Position numbers and translations under genes: made by a program. DNA of 38,754 bases from Deltaproteobacteria bacterium CG11_big_fil_rev_8_21_14_0_20_42_23 (GTDB lineage Bacteria; UBA10199; 2-02-FULL-44-16). Below are positions 1 through 7,751 of this stretch, piece after piece. The stretch is taken from contig PCXC01000065.1 of assembly GCA_002796345.1 (NCBI GenBank), forward strand, positions 1 through 38,754, written 5' to 3'. Under the pieces are notes generated by a model. It had not been told where the DNA came from. It saw only the letters and a list, made by a program, of their open reading frames with translations, and made no database searches. How positions within the stretch are numbered: the stretch's first letter is position 1; every line of letters starts with the position of its first letter.

Positions 1-22
1 TTGTTTGTAGTAGGTTCCCATG

Positions 23-48
23 GCAACACCTTATCCATAAAGTGTTGC
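23..48. repeat. Short inverted repeat / hairpin at window edge
   Basis: GCAACAC (23-29) and GTGTTGC (42-48) form a perfect 7-bp stem around a 12-base loop, just outside the larger palindromic repeat that starts at 66. It could be the edge of another dispersed element cut by the window boundary. No reading frame here looks like a real protein. Confidence 0.35.
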
Positions 49-65
49 ACTTCGTTTGTGAATTT

Positions 66-204
66 AGGGGATCCACAATTCTTCTCCCGTACTGTCATTG
101 TGAGTTTTGCGAAGCAAGACGTGGCAATCTCCTCGGCCAATTGTCAGAAGAGATCCTTCGCTTCACTCAGGATGACGAAGAGCTGTGAGAATTGTGGATC
201 CCCT
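66..204. repeat. Dispersed nested palindromic repeat, copy A
   Basis: The element is bounded by a perfect 17-bp inverted repeat, AGGGGATCCACAATTCT at 66-82 and its complement at 188-204. An inner block (94-176) begins GTCATTG and ends GATGAC. Its centre is a near-palindrome, ATCTCCTC then CAATTG then GAAGAGAT. The same architecture recurs at 13791-13952, 27093-27221 and, degraded, near 38622. It resembles the widespread REP/MITE-like repeats containing GTCATTGCGAG and CAATCTCCTC. It encodes nothing convincing. Confidence 0.8.
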
Positions 205-278
205 GGTCAAGCCAGAGGATGACAAAGAGAAGATCATCGCACTCACTGCGAGCATTAGCGAAAAAGACGAATCGAAAG

Positions 279-680
279 TTATAATATCACTTTTTTTCTG
301 GTTTCTTTTTTTTCGGAAGTTTTTCTTTTATTCTCTAACATTTTTTCTTTAGCGCGCTTTGATCGTTTTCGTTTTTGTCGGCGAAGTTTTTCAATTTTTT
401 GCTGCTCTTTGCTGGCTTCACCTTTCAATTGGGTGTCAAGTTTTTCACACAAAAGACGCCGTGCAAAAAAACGATTGTCGGCCTGAGAACGTGTTTTCTG
501 ATATTTGACCTGAATGCCACTGGGAAGATGATGCAGAAAAACGCACGTGGACAGCTTATTCACATTCTGTCCGCCTTTCCCCTGAGAACGAATAAATTTT
601 TCTTCAAGCTCGGCCTCTTTTATACCAAGCTCTTCCATCCACTTTTCTAGTTCATGCTGCTTTTTGAGAGAGACCACCAT
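279..680 (-). CDS. Release-factor-like GGQ-domain protein (RF-1 domain family)
   Basis: A 133-residue protein that is essentially an isolated catalytic domain of a class I release factor. The peptidyl-tRNA hydrolysis motif GGQ is at residues 36-38 within SQGKGGQNVNKLST, followed by a segment typical of the RF-1 domain (PSGIQVKYQKTRSQADNR). The C-terminal 45 or so residues are very rich in Lys, Arg and Glu, as in the ribosome-rescue homologues ArfB/YaeJ and MTRFR (C12orf65), where a basic tail enters the mRNA channel. Codon-recognition domains are absent, so a rescue role on stalled ribosomes is likelier than normal termination; this is inferred from family. The frame stays open to a TTG at 716, but I prefer ATG 680, because the family N-terminus fits there. 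TATACT about 13 bases upstream would give a very short leader. Confidence 0.8.
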   Translation of the reverse strand: MVVSLKKQHELEKWMEELGIKEAELEEKFIRSQGKGGQNVNKLSTCVFLHHLPSGIQVKYQKTRSQADNRFFARRLLCEKLDTQLKGEASKEQQKIEKLRRQKRKRSKRAKEKMLENKRKTSEKKETRKKVIL

Positions 681-740
681 AACGTGTTTTAATAGTATAA
701 TGGTCCAAGAGTGCAATGGGACAAAAGATAAAAATACTCT

Positions 741-777
741 AACTCCCCCTACCCCCTCTTAATCTAAGAGGGGAAAA
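741..777. repeat. Short palindromic repeat (CCCCTCTTA family), copy 1
   Basis: AACTCCCCCTAC is followed by a hairpin with arms CCCCTCTTA (753-761) and TAAGAGGGG (765-773) around ATC, then an A-run. Read on the minus strand it is a GC-rich hairpin five bases past the stop codon of the metallopeptidase gene, so it may also work as its terminator. Related copies lie at 7661-7692 and 7715-7751. Confidence 0.7.
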
Positions 778-787
778 AATTGCGGTC

Positions 788-1807
788 TCAAAGCTTCTTC
801 TCAAACTTTCCGGTCATGCGGTAATTCATGGTGAGCACGGTGAGATACGAAACTACTTCGGTGATTTGCTGATCATATTTTGGCGATGCCAACAAAGTTA
901 ATTCTTTGCAGCGTTTTTCCAAACCATGCAACAAACGACTAATCATAAAACTTGATTCGCCCGTCCAATTTGAAACAGAAGACACAATTTGTTTTCGATT
1001 TTTTCTCAAAAAACGAACCGCCAATTCACTTTCTTTGTGGCCACTTGAAAAGATTCGTTTCAAGTCTTGATCGTAAAAACCCGGAAGATCATATGCACAG
1101 CGCTTTTGCTTTCGATCATAATACGTCTTCAACTTTGAGGTCATATATTTTGCATCACATATTTTCTTTCCGCCTGTAACTTTTGGAGCAACGCCCTTCA
1201 AGTCTTTCATCAACTGGTCGACATATTCCAACTTTTTAATTGCGCCCCAACTTTTATAAGCCTCTCTCCAATCTGATTCAGGATCAAGCCATACCGCAAA
1301 GGTTTCTGCAAAATCTTCATCGGGATGATACTGCGCATACCAATCATCAAGATGACGCACAAACTGCTTGCTAAAAGGTTTTGGCTTGTATGTGTCTTCG
1401 TAAGGCAAGTTGAAATCGCCAAAAACTTCTTTCCATTTTTTACGACGCCACAAAGTAAAAGCGTAATTAAGTGCATGTCCACATTCATGACGAAGCAAGC
1501 GAAGACAGTCATCATCATCACTGCCTTCGCACTCCAACATCATTTTTATTTCAAGCTGAGTAAGGGTTGGATGCGAAAGATAAAACGGAATACTAATAAG
1601 AGGAACTCTATCCGGGCAGAACCACTCGTCGCCCAAGTAACACTGAGGATGAAAAAGCAGACCATGAGCATCAAGCTCTGCATATAATTTTTGAACAATA
1701 GTATTGAGAGAACTTTTTTCTATTGAAAGGCCAAGATCCTTAATACGCATCTGGAGCAATTCTTGATGATTCAAGCTTTCCCAAGCAATTGTGTTTTGTA
1801 CTTCCAT
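788..1807 (-). CDS. Putative zinc-binding metallopeptidase
   Basis: A 339-residue soluble protein with no signal peptide. The zinc signature HECGH is at residues 107-111 (LLRHECGHALNYA), a variant of HExxH. A downstream DEDFAETFAVWL (163-174) supplies a plausible third ligand, Glu168. That pairing and the W-rich segment after it match the putative zinc-binding metallopeptidase family (Peptidase_Mx-like); I infer peptidase activity and know no substrate. ATG 1807 follows a purine-rich stretch with GAGAG. The gene ends beside the palindromic repeat at 741-777. Downstream, the GGQ protein is on the same strand with a gap of about 108 bases. Confidence 0.7.
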   Translation of the reverse strand: MEVQNTIAWESLNHQELLQMRIKDLGLSIEKSSLNTIVQKLYAELDAHGLLFHPQCYLGDEWFCPDRVPLISIPFYLSHPTLTQLEIKMMLECEGSDDDDCLRLLRHECGHALNYAFTLWRRKKWKEVFGDFNLPYEDTYKPKPFSKQFVRHLDDWYAQYHPDEDFAETFAVWLDPESDWREAYKSWGAIKKLEYVDQLMKDLKGVAPKVTGGKKICDAKYMTSKLKTYYDRKQKRCAYDLPGFYDQDLKRIFSSGHKESELAVRFLRKNRKQIVSSVSNWTGESSFMISRLLHGLEKRCKELTLLASPKYDQQITEVVSYLTVLTMNYRMTGKFEKKL

Positions 1808-1866
1808 TTCTTAACTCTCTACTCTCTCCCCCCTCCATTTCTTTTGTGTTTTTTCAACACGAATCC

Positions 1867-2652
1867 TTAATTATTTCTCAACGGATCTATAATCATCCCA
1901 CGAACACTTTGATCTTTTTCTTCCACACGATCGGGAAGCCCAAATTGGATTTCATGCGTATTTTCACGAAACTGAAAGCTGCTAAAAATCTTATCCCACC
2001 ACGAAAAAATGCTTGAAAAATTTGAATGCGTTTCACGCGGAACGTCGGAATGATGCACTCTGTGCATATTTGGCGTCACAATCACTTTTCTCAAAACGCG
2101 ATCAATTTTTTCTGGAAGCGCAACATTGCTATGATGAAAAATAATAATGGGCTGAAGCAAGGCTTCATACATCAGCAATTCAAACAAGCTTAACCCCAAC
2201 AAAGCCACAACTGGAAGCCTCACTAAAAACGAAATAAAAATTTCTCCCACATGAAAACGAAGTGCAGTGGATGCATCCATTTGTCTATCGGTGTGATGCA
2301 CACGATGAAAACGCCACAAAAAATGAATGCGATGACTTGCTCTATGCCACGCATACATCCAAGCATCAAAAAGCAAGAGCGCCAACAGCAAACGCTGCCA
2401 CGACGCAAGCTCAACAGTCCACAGCAAACCAAAAGCATGTTGTTCAGTCCACTGCGTTAAGAGGACATAGCTACCAGAAAAAATCAGCGCTACCGCAAGA
2501 GCATTAAACAGAGCAAAAGCAAAGTTGCGCAGATCGTGCTTTAGCAATTGCTTATAGTTTTTAAAATAAGGAAAAATTTGCTCCAAAAAAATCACCAGCA
2601 CGTAGGCCGAGAGCATAATAATTATTTTCCATTCTTTTATATTCAAGGTCAT
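1867..2652 (-). CDS. Sterol desaturase / fatty acid hydroxylase family membrane protein
   Basis: A 261-residue multi-pass membrane protein with the clustered histidine boxes of the fatty acid hydroxylase superfamily: HRASH (103-107), HRVHH (116-120), HH (173-174) and HRVHH (197-201). These coordinate the di-iron centre that hydroxylates or desaturates lipids at the cytoplasmic face of the membrane. Hydrophobic segments lie near residues 8-28, 42-65, 84-102 and 138-170. The physiological lipid cannot be read from sequence. ATG 2652 has AAAAGGAA immediately upstream, a tight spacing, so Met13 is a possible alternative start. The gene follows bcp by 9 bases, which suggests co-transcription. Confidence 0.88.
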   Translation of the reverse strand: MTLNIKEWKIIIMLSAYVLVIFLEQIFPYFKNYKQLLKHDLRNFAFALFNALAVALIFSGSYVLLTQWTEQHAFGLLWTVELASWQRLLLALLLFDAWMYAWHRASHRIHFLWRFHRVHHTDRQMDASTALRFHVGEIFISFLVRLPVVALLGLSLFELLMYEALLQPIIIFHHSNVALPEKIDRVLRKVIVTPNMHRVHHSDVPRETHSNFSSIFSWWDKIFSSFQFRENTHEIQFGLPDRVEEKDQSVRGMIIDPLRNN

Positions 2653-2661
2653 TTCCTTTTT

Positions 2662-3135
2662 TTATTTCACAAGGCTGTCTAGCAAACCCAAGGTTTTCTC
2701 TGCATTTCCTGTTGCCTTCACATTATTTTTGAGCGAAAGAATTTTTCCCTCTTCATCGATAAGAACGGTTGTTCTCAAAACGCCCGTCGTCACTTTTCCA
2801 TAATTATTTTTTTCGCCCCACGCCCCGTACATTTTGTGCACCTTGGTATCTGCATCGGTGAGCAATCGAAAATTGAGCTGATGCTTTTGAATGAAAGCCT
2901 GGTGCGAATCTGCGCCATCTCTGCTTATGCCCACCACCACTGCATTTCGCTGCGAAAAATCATTTCTCAGGTCACGGAAATCGCACGCCTGCGTAGTACA
3001 TCCTGGAGTGTCATCTTTCGGGTAAAAATAGAGCACCACTTTTTTCCCTTTTTGCTCGCTTAAACTAAAGCGGGCTCCATCGTTTGCCGGAAGGGTAAAA
3101 TCTGGAGCCTTATCGCCCACGCTTGGTATTGGCAT
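2662..3135 (-). CDS. bcp: Thioredoxin-dependent peroxiredoxin (Bcp/PrxQ)
   Basis: A 157-residue AhpC/TSA-fold peroxidase that reduces H2O2 and organic hydroperoxides in the cytoplasm. The peroxidatic site is FYPKDDTPGCTTQAC, with Cys46 as peroxidatic and Cys51 as resolving cysteine; this CxxxxC pair defines the PrxQ/Bcp class. Length is typical. The open frame extends upstream to 3198, but ATG 3135 is chosen because AGAGGAGG lies 4-5 bases before it and the protein then starts with the family's MPIPSVGDKAPDF. It probably leads an operon with the hydroxylase gene. Confidence 0.95.
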   Translation of the reverse strand: MPIPSVGDKAPDFTLPANDGARFSLSEQKGKKVVLYFYPKDDTPGCTTQACDFRDLRNDFSQRNAVVVGISRDGADSHQAFIQKHQLNFRLLTDADTKVHKMYGAWGEKNNYGKVTTGVLRTTVLIDEEGKILSLKNNVKATGNAEKTLGLLDSLVK

Positions 3136-3169
3136 ATTTCCTCCTCTGAGAATACTTTCTCGGGAAGGA

Positions 3170-3198
3170 GCTATAGGCAAGTTCTTTGCCAATAGCAA
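3170..3198 (-). promoter_or_regulatory. Candidate sigma-70 promoter for bcp
   Basis: On the minus strand, TTGCTA (3193-3198) and TATAGC (3170-3175) are separated by exactly 17 bases, about 35 bases upstream of the chosen bcp start. Match to consensus is moderate. Confidence 0.4.
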
Positions 3199-3253
3199 TG
3201 AAAGCTTTAAATTATTTTCTTGTTATTTTTCAATGGTTTAAATAGGTTTTCTC

Positions 3254-3284
3254 TTGACCATTTGCTTCAAAAATCTGTTACACT
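3254..3284 (+). promoter_or_regulatory. Candidate promoter for the doxX-arsM-acnA operon
   Basis: TTGACC (3254-3259) and TACACT (3279-3284) are 19 bases apart, with an extended -10 TG at 3276-3277 that can offset the long spacer. It lies about 36 bases before the DoxX start and is the only convincing promoter before the three plus-strand genes. Confidence 0.5.
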
Positions 3285-3320
3285 AAACCTGTTTCTCGTC
3301 ATCACAAAAGGAGGTTCGTC

Positions 3321-3758
3321 ATGGTGTTGAAAAAAGGACTTACATTTTTGAGAGAAAAGAACGCTTTTCTCGACGTGATTCGCATCTATCTTGGCATTGC
3401 CCTCATGGTGAAAGCGTACTTTTTCGCCATCCATCAAGAAACGTTGATGGACCTCATCAACAGCAGTGGAAATGTTTGGGGCTATGCAGCCTTCATCGCG
3501 CATTACGTTATTATTGCGCACATTGCTGGCGGATTCTTCTTAGCACTTGGCTTGCTCACACGCATCGCAGCTCTCATCCAAGTTCCAGCATTGCTCGGAG
3601 CTGTATTTTTTGTGCACATGCCTCTTTTTTCAGAAATGGGCGGAACGCCAGAATTTGAATTATCGGCGCTAGTCTTATTTCTTCTCGTGCTCTTTAGCAT
3701 TCGCGGGTCAGGAGAGTTGTCTGTGGATTATTATGTAAAAACACATCGAGATAAGTAG
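3321..3758 (+). CDS. DoxX family membrane protein
   Basis: A 145-residue protein with four predicted transmembrane helices (about 16-36, 54-75, 80-102 and 112-129). The pattern fits DoxX: RIYLGIALMVKAYFF in helix 1 and GLLTRIAALIQVPALLGAVFF in helices 2-3. DoxX proteins are small quinone-associated or oxidoreductase-partner membrane proteins whose roles vary. AAAGGAGG six bases before ATG 3321 gives an unusually strong ribosome binding site. It heads a plus-strand group with the arsenite methyltransferase and aconitase genes; a functional tie to arsenic is not shown. Confidence 0.85.
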   Translation: MVLKKGLTFLREKNAFLDVIRIYLGIALMVKAYFFAIHQETLMDLINSSGNVWGYAAFIAHYVIIAHIAGGFFLALGLLTRIAALIQVPALLGAVFFVHMPLFSEMGGTPEFELSALVLFLLVLFSIRGSGELSVDYYVKTHRDK

Positions 3759-3829
3759 AGAAACTGTTGGAAAAGAGATTGCATTCACTGGAAGAATGGC
3801 TAGAAAGCGTGGCGTGAAAGGACATTCCC

Positions 3830-4885
3830 ATGAATACAGCCTCTTTGCCTGTTCTCGATTTAGACAATATCAAGCATTACTACGGAAAAGTGCTGCAAAA
3901 AAGCAGTGATCTCAAAACCAGTGCTTGCTGCACCGCTGAATCTCTTCCACGTCATCACCAGAAAATTATGCAGCTCATTCATCCTGAAGTGCAAGAACGC
4001 TTTTATGGTTGCGGCTCACCCATTCCACCTGCCATCACCGGGAAAACCGTGCTAGATCTTGGTTGCGGGTCGGGGCGAGATGTTTATCTTCTTTCAGCCT
4101 TAGTTGGCGAACACGGAAATGTCATTGGCGTAGATATGACAGACGAGCAATTGGAAGTAGCAAAAAAATATCAAGCCTTTCATCAAGAGGCTTTTGGCTA
4201 CAAACAATCAAATGTTCAGTTTCACCAAGGATACATTGAAGACCTCGCAAGCCTCGGCATTGCCGATAATTCCGTAGACCTTGTGGTTTCAAATTGCGTC
4301 ATCAATCTCTCGCCAAATAAAGCTAAAGTCTTTGCCGAAATTTTCCGAGTGCTGAAGCCTGGTGGTGAACTTTTTTTCTCCGACGTCTTCTCGGATAGAC
4401 GCATCCCATCTGCATTAGCAACCGACCCTGTTTTACACGGCGAGTGTTTAGGTGGAGCCTTATACACTGAAGACTTCAGACGTTTGCTTTCACACTTAAA
4501 CTGCAAAGACTACCGCGTGGTAAAACAAAACCGCATCGATATTCACAATCCAGAACTTGCAGCAAAGCTAGGCCCAATCCATTTTGATTCCATCACCCTT
4601 CGCGCGTTCAAACTTGAACTTGAAGATCGCTGCGAAGATTATGGCCAGACGGCGAAATATTTAGGCAATATTTCAGAGCACCCTCATTTTTTTGAGCTCG
4701 ATGATCATCATCTTTTTGAAACCGAAAAATGGATGTCGGTCTGCGGAAACACTGCAAGCATGTTGCAGCAAACCCGCTTTGCATCTCACTTTGAAGTGAA
4801 TGGAAACACACAACATCACTTTGGATTATTCAACTGCAACACAGACGAAAACAAAAAAGAAACAACAGACATTGCTTGTTGCTAA
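3830..4885 (+). CDS. arsM: Arsenite S-adenosylmethionine methyltransferase (ArsM-type)
   Basis: A 351-residue class I SAM methyltransferase. Motif I is VLDLGCGSGRD (74-84), with the acidic ribose-binding end of strand 2 at GVDM (100-103). Cysteines at 34, 61, 156 and 206 match the four conserved As(III)-related cysteines of characterised ArsM in order and nearly in spacing: the 28- and 50-residue intervals agree, the middle one is slightly shorter. Further cysteines include Cys33 and a terminal CysCys. ArsM methylates arsenite to less toxic or volatile species. No arsR-, arsB- or arsC-like gene is in the window. AAAGGA precedes ATG 3830. Aconitase follows after 18 bases. Confidence 0.88.
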   Translation: MNTASLPVLDLDNIKHYYGKVLQKSSDLKTSACCTAESLPRHHQKIMQLIHPEVQERFYGCGSPIPPAITGKTVLDLGCGSGRDVYLLSALVGEHGNVIGVDMTDEQLEVAKKYQAFHQEAFGYKQSNVQFHQGYIEDLASLGIADNSVDLVVSNCVINLSPNKAKVFAEIFRVLKPGGELFFSDVFSDRRIPSALATDPVLHGECLGGALYTEDFRRLLSHLNCKDYRVVKQNRIDIHNPELAAKLGPIHFDSITLRAFKLELEDRCEDYGQTAKYLGNISEHPHFFELDDHHLFETEKWMSVCGNTASMLQQTRFASHFEVNGNTQHHFGLFNCNTDENKKETTDIACC

Positions 4886-4903
4886 ATCTTGAAGGAGAAT
4901 TTT

Positions 4904-7630
4904 ATGCCACATAATAGTTTTTCATGCTTAGACACTCTTTCCGTTGAAGGAAAAGAATATCACTTTTACAATCTCAAAAAAGCTGAAGCAAATGGTTTGA
5001 ACAATATTTCACAGCTTCCAAAAACCTTAAAGGTTTTGCTCGAAAATTTGCTTCGTCATGAAAATGGAATCACCGTAAACAAAAAGCAAATTGAAGCCTT
5101 TTCAACATGGCTTAAGACAAAACGTTCTGACACCGATATTGCCTATCATCCCGCGCGCGTGCTGATGCAGGATTTTACTGGCGTTCCCGCTGTTGTTGAT
5201 TTGGCAGCAATGCGCGATGCCATGAAACACCTTGGAGCTGATGCCCAAAAAATTAATCCACTTACCCCTGTCGATCTTGTTATTGATCACTCCGTGCAAG
5301 TTGACGAATTTGCAAACGTTCATGCGTTTCAGGCAAACGTTGATAAAGAAATGCAACGCAACCAAGAGCGTTATCAATTTTTGCGCTGGGGACAAAATGC
5401 CTTTGAAAACTTTCGCGTGGTTCCTCCTGGAACAGGGATTTGCCATCAAGTAAATTTAGAGCACTTGGGAAAAGTAGTGTGGACAAAGGAAAGCGAAGGC
5501 AAAACATTTGCATATCCTGATACGCTTGTAGGAACTGACAGCCACACCACGATGATTAACGGCCTTGGTATTTTAGGTTGGGGCATTGGCGGCATTGAAG
5601 CTGAAGCGGCAATGCTGGGACAGTCAGTCACCATGCTCATCCCAGAGGTGGTAGGCATGAAGCTTACGGGAACACTTCCCGAAGGAACAACAGCTACCGA
5701 TTTAGTTTTAACGGTTACACAAATGCTTCGACAAAAAGGTGTGGTGGGAAAATTTGTCGAATTTTATGGCGACGGAATACAACACCTAAGCCTGGCTGAC
5801 CGCGCAACCATATCCAATATGGCGCCAGAATATGGAGCAACCTGCGGATTCTTCCCGGTCGATCAAGAAACAGTACGTTATCTCGAATTTACTGGCCGCG
5901 GCGAATATGTTGCTCTTGTAGAAGCCTATGCAAAAGCCCAAGGGCTCTGGAGAGATGGCAATGAACCTGTTTTCACAGACACCATAGAACTTCAGCTAGA
6001 AAGTGTTCTTCCAAGCATCGCTGGCCCCAAACGCCCGCAAGATCGCGTTTTGCTGTCGCAAGCATCAGAAACATTCAAAGCGCTTCTTCATTCTTCGCTT
6101 CCAAAAAATGGAACCGGAACAGCATCTTCAGACATGCTTGAAGAAGGTGGACATCTTGAAAATAAAAATGAAACCTTTCTTTCCAAAAACAGTTTTGTAG
6201 AAGGAACAGATTATCACATTGATCACGGAAGCATCGTTATTGCAGCAATCACCAGTTGCACCAACACTTCAAATCCTTCCGTAATGCTTGCTGCCGGTTT
6301 GCTTGCCAAAAAAGCTGTAGAAAAAGGGCTAAAGGTAAAACCTTGGGTAAAAACTTCATTAGCGCCCGGATCACAAGTAGTCACCGACTATTTGGAAAAA
6401 GCGGGGCTACAAACTTATCTTGATCAACTTGGATTCAACCTTGTGGGATATGGCTGCACCACGTGCATCGGCAACTCTGGCCCACTTCCAGAAGCCATTG
6501 CAAACGCTGTGATGAAAGAAGATCTCACGGTTTGCTCAGTGCTTTCAGGAAATAGAAACTTTGAAGGCCGCATCAACCCGCATTGCAAAGCAAACTATCT
6601 TGCATCACCTCCTCTTGTTGTTGCTTATGCTCTTCTTGGAAATATGAAGTGCGATCTCACCACAAAATCTTTGGGGAAAGATAAAAATGGAAATGATGTT
6701 TACTTTAAAGACATTTGGCCAAGCAACGCGGAAATTCAAGCTACCGTTGAAAAAGCCGTTAACAAAGAAATGTTTTTGAAACGCTACGCCGACGTGTTCA
6801 CTGGTCCAAAAGAATGGAAAGAAATAAAAAGCACCAATTCACTCACCTATCCTTGGAACAACAAAAGTACCTACATTCAAAATCCACCTTACTTTGTGAG
6901 CATGAATGCTAAGCCTCAAAAAATCTCCGACATTACGTGTGCAAAAGTGTTGGCAGTGCTTGGCGACTCTGTCACCACAGACCACATCTCGCCTGCAGGT
7001 GCGATAAAAGCTGACTCTCCTGCCGGCATGTATTTACAGCACGAAGGAGTAGCACCAGTTGATTTCAACTCTTACGGTTCTCGTCGCGGAAATCATGAAG
7101 TGATGATGCGCGGAACATTTGCAAATATTAGAATTCGAAACGAAATGGTTCCCGAAAAAGAAGGTGGCTACACAAAACTTCCCGACGGTTCCATCATGCC
7201 TATTTACGAAGCTGCTATAGAATATCAAAAAGCAAAAACACCGTTAGTGATCATTGCAGGAAAAGAGTATGGCACGGGCTCTTCCCGAGACTGGGCTGCA
7301 AAAGGAACCAACTTACTTGGCGTAAAGGCCGTGATTGTAGAAAGCTTCGAACGCATTCATCGTTCAAACCTTATTGGTATGGGTGTATTGCCGTTACAAT
7401 TTACGCAAGGTCAAACACGAAAAACCCTAAAACTTGACGGCTCGGAAACCTTTAGCATTACAGGATTAGCAAGCGGCCTTACTCCCGGCATGTCACTTCA
7501 CTGCACTATCAAACGTAACGATGGCAGCAGCGAAGATGTAAAGCTTCTGTGCAGAATTGACACTTCAGACGAACTTGAGTTTTACCAACACGGCGGCATT
7601 TTGCAGTATGTGTTGCGACAGCTGATGTAG
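4904..7630 (+). CDS. acnA: Aconitate hydratase A
   Basis: A 908-residue AcnA/IRP-type aconitase that interconverts citrate and isocitrate through a [4Fe-4S] cluster. Cluster cysteines are Cys452 (in TSCTNTSNP), Cys518 and Cys521 (in GYGCTTCIGNSGP). Other landmarks are GTDSHTTMINGLGILGWGIG, the substrate-binding GSRRGNHEVMMRGTF and the C-terminal swivel-domain GKEYGTGSSRDWAAKG. Length matches AcnA rather than AcnB. The frame opens at a TTG 15 bases earlier, but ATG 4904 is preceded by GAAGGAG at good spacing. It lies in an operon-like arrangement behind arsM and ends before a palindromic repeat pair that probably terminates transcription. Confidence 0.98.
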   Translation: MPHNSFSCLDTLSVEGKEYHFYNLKKAEANGLNNISQLPKTLKVLLENLLRHENGITVNKKQIEAFSTWLKTKRSDTDIAYHPARVLMQDFTGVPAVVDLAAMRDAMKHLGADAQKINPLTPVDLVIDHSVQVDEFANVHAFQANVDKEMQRNQERYQFLRWGQNAFENFRVVPPGTGICHQVNLEHLGKVVWTKESEGKTFAYPDTLVGTDSHTTMINGLGILGWGIGGIEAEAAMLGQSVTMLIPEVVGMKLTGTLPEGTTATDLVLTVTQMLRQKGVVGKFVEFYGDGIQHLSLADRATISNMAPEYGATCGFFPVDQETVRYLEFTGRGEYVALVEAYAKAQGLWRDGNEPVFTDTIELQLESVLPSIAGPKRPQDRVLLSQASETFKALLHSSLPKNGTGTASSDMLEEGGHLENKNETFLSKNSFVEGTDYHIDHGSIVIAAITSCTNTSNPSVMLAAGLLAKKAVEKGLKVKPWVKTSLAPGSQVVTDYLEKAGLQTYLDQLGFNLVGYGCTTCIGNSGPLPEAIANAVMKEDLTVCSVLSGNRNFEGRINPHCKANYLASPPLVVAYALLGNMKCDLTTKSLGKDKNGNDVYFKDIWPSNAEIQATVEKAVNKEMFLKRYADVFTGPKEWKEIKSTNSLTYPWNNKSTYIQNPPYFVSMNAKPQKISDITCAKVLAVLGDSVTTDHISPAGAIKADSPAGMYLQHEGVAPVDFNSYGSRRGNHEVMMRGTFANIRIRNEMVPEKEGGYTKLPDGSIMPIYEAAIEYQKAKTPLVIIAGKEYGTGSSRDWAAKGTNLLGVKAVIVESFERIHRSNLIGMGVLPLQFTQGQTRKTLKLDGSETFSITGLASGLTPGMSLHCTIKRNDGSSEDVKLLCRIDTSDELEFYQHGGILQYVLRQLM

Positions 7631-7660
7631 AATTCGGAATTTTTTGCTTAACAATCTTCT

Positions 7661-7692
7661 CCCCTCTTAGATTAAGAGGGGCTGGGGGAGTT
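7661..7692. repeat. Short palindromic repeat (CCCCTCTTA family), copy 2, inverted
   Basis: Arms CCCCTCTTA (7661-7669) and TAAGAGGGG (7673-7681) flank GAT, followed by CTGGGGGAGTT. This is copy 1 in reverse orientation. It lies 30 bases after the acnA stop, with a T-run at 7696-7701, so it is also a plausible acnA terminator. Confidence 0.7.
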
Positions 7693-7714
7693 ATGTTTTT
7701 TGAGTACAAAAACA

Positions 7715-7751
7715 ATAACCCCACCTAACCTCCCCTTAATCTAAGGGGAGG
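7715..7751. repeat. Short palindromic repeat (CCCCTCTTA family), copy 3
   Basis: CCCCACCTAA is followed by arms CCTCCCCTTA (7729-7738) and TAAGGGGAGG (7742-7751) around ATC. It faces copy 2 head-to-head, so the two can also fold into one larger hairpin between convergent genes. Relative to the other copies the arm sequence has changed on both sides, keeping full pairing. The stop codon of the minus-strand gene (7741-7743) lies inside this copy. Confidence 0.7.

Noticed and set aside
1-222. Short open frame across the first repeat
   Set aside because: It is a reading of the palindromic repeat; there is no ribosome binding site or protein-like composition.
279-716. GGQ protein starting at TTG 716
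   Set aside because: The added 12 residues are not family-like; ATG 680 is a better start.
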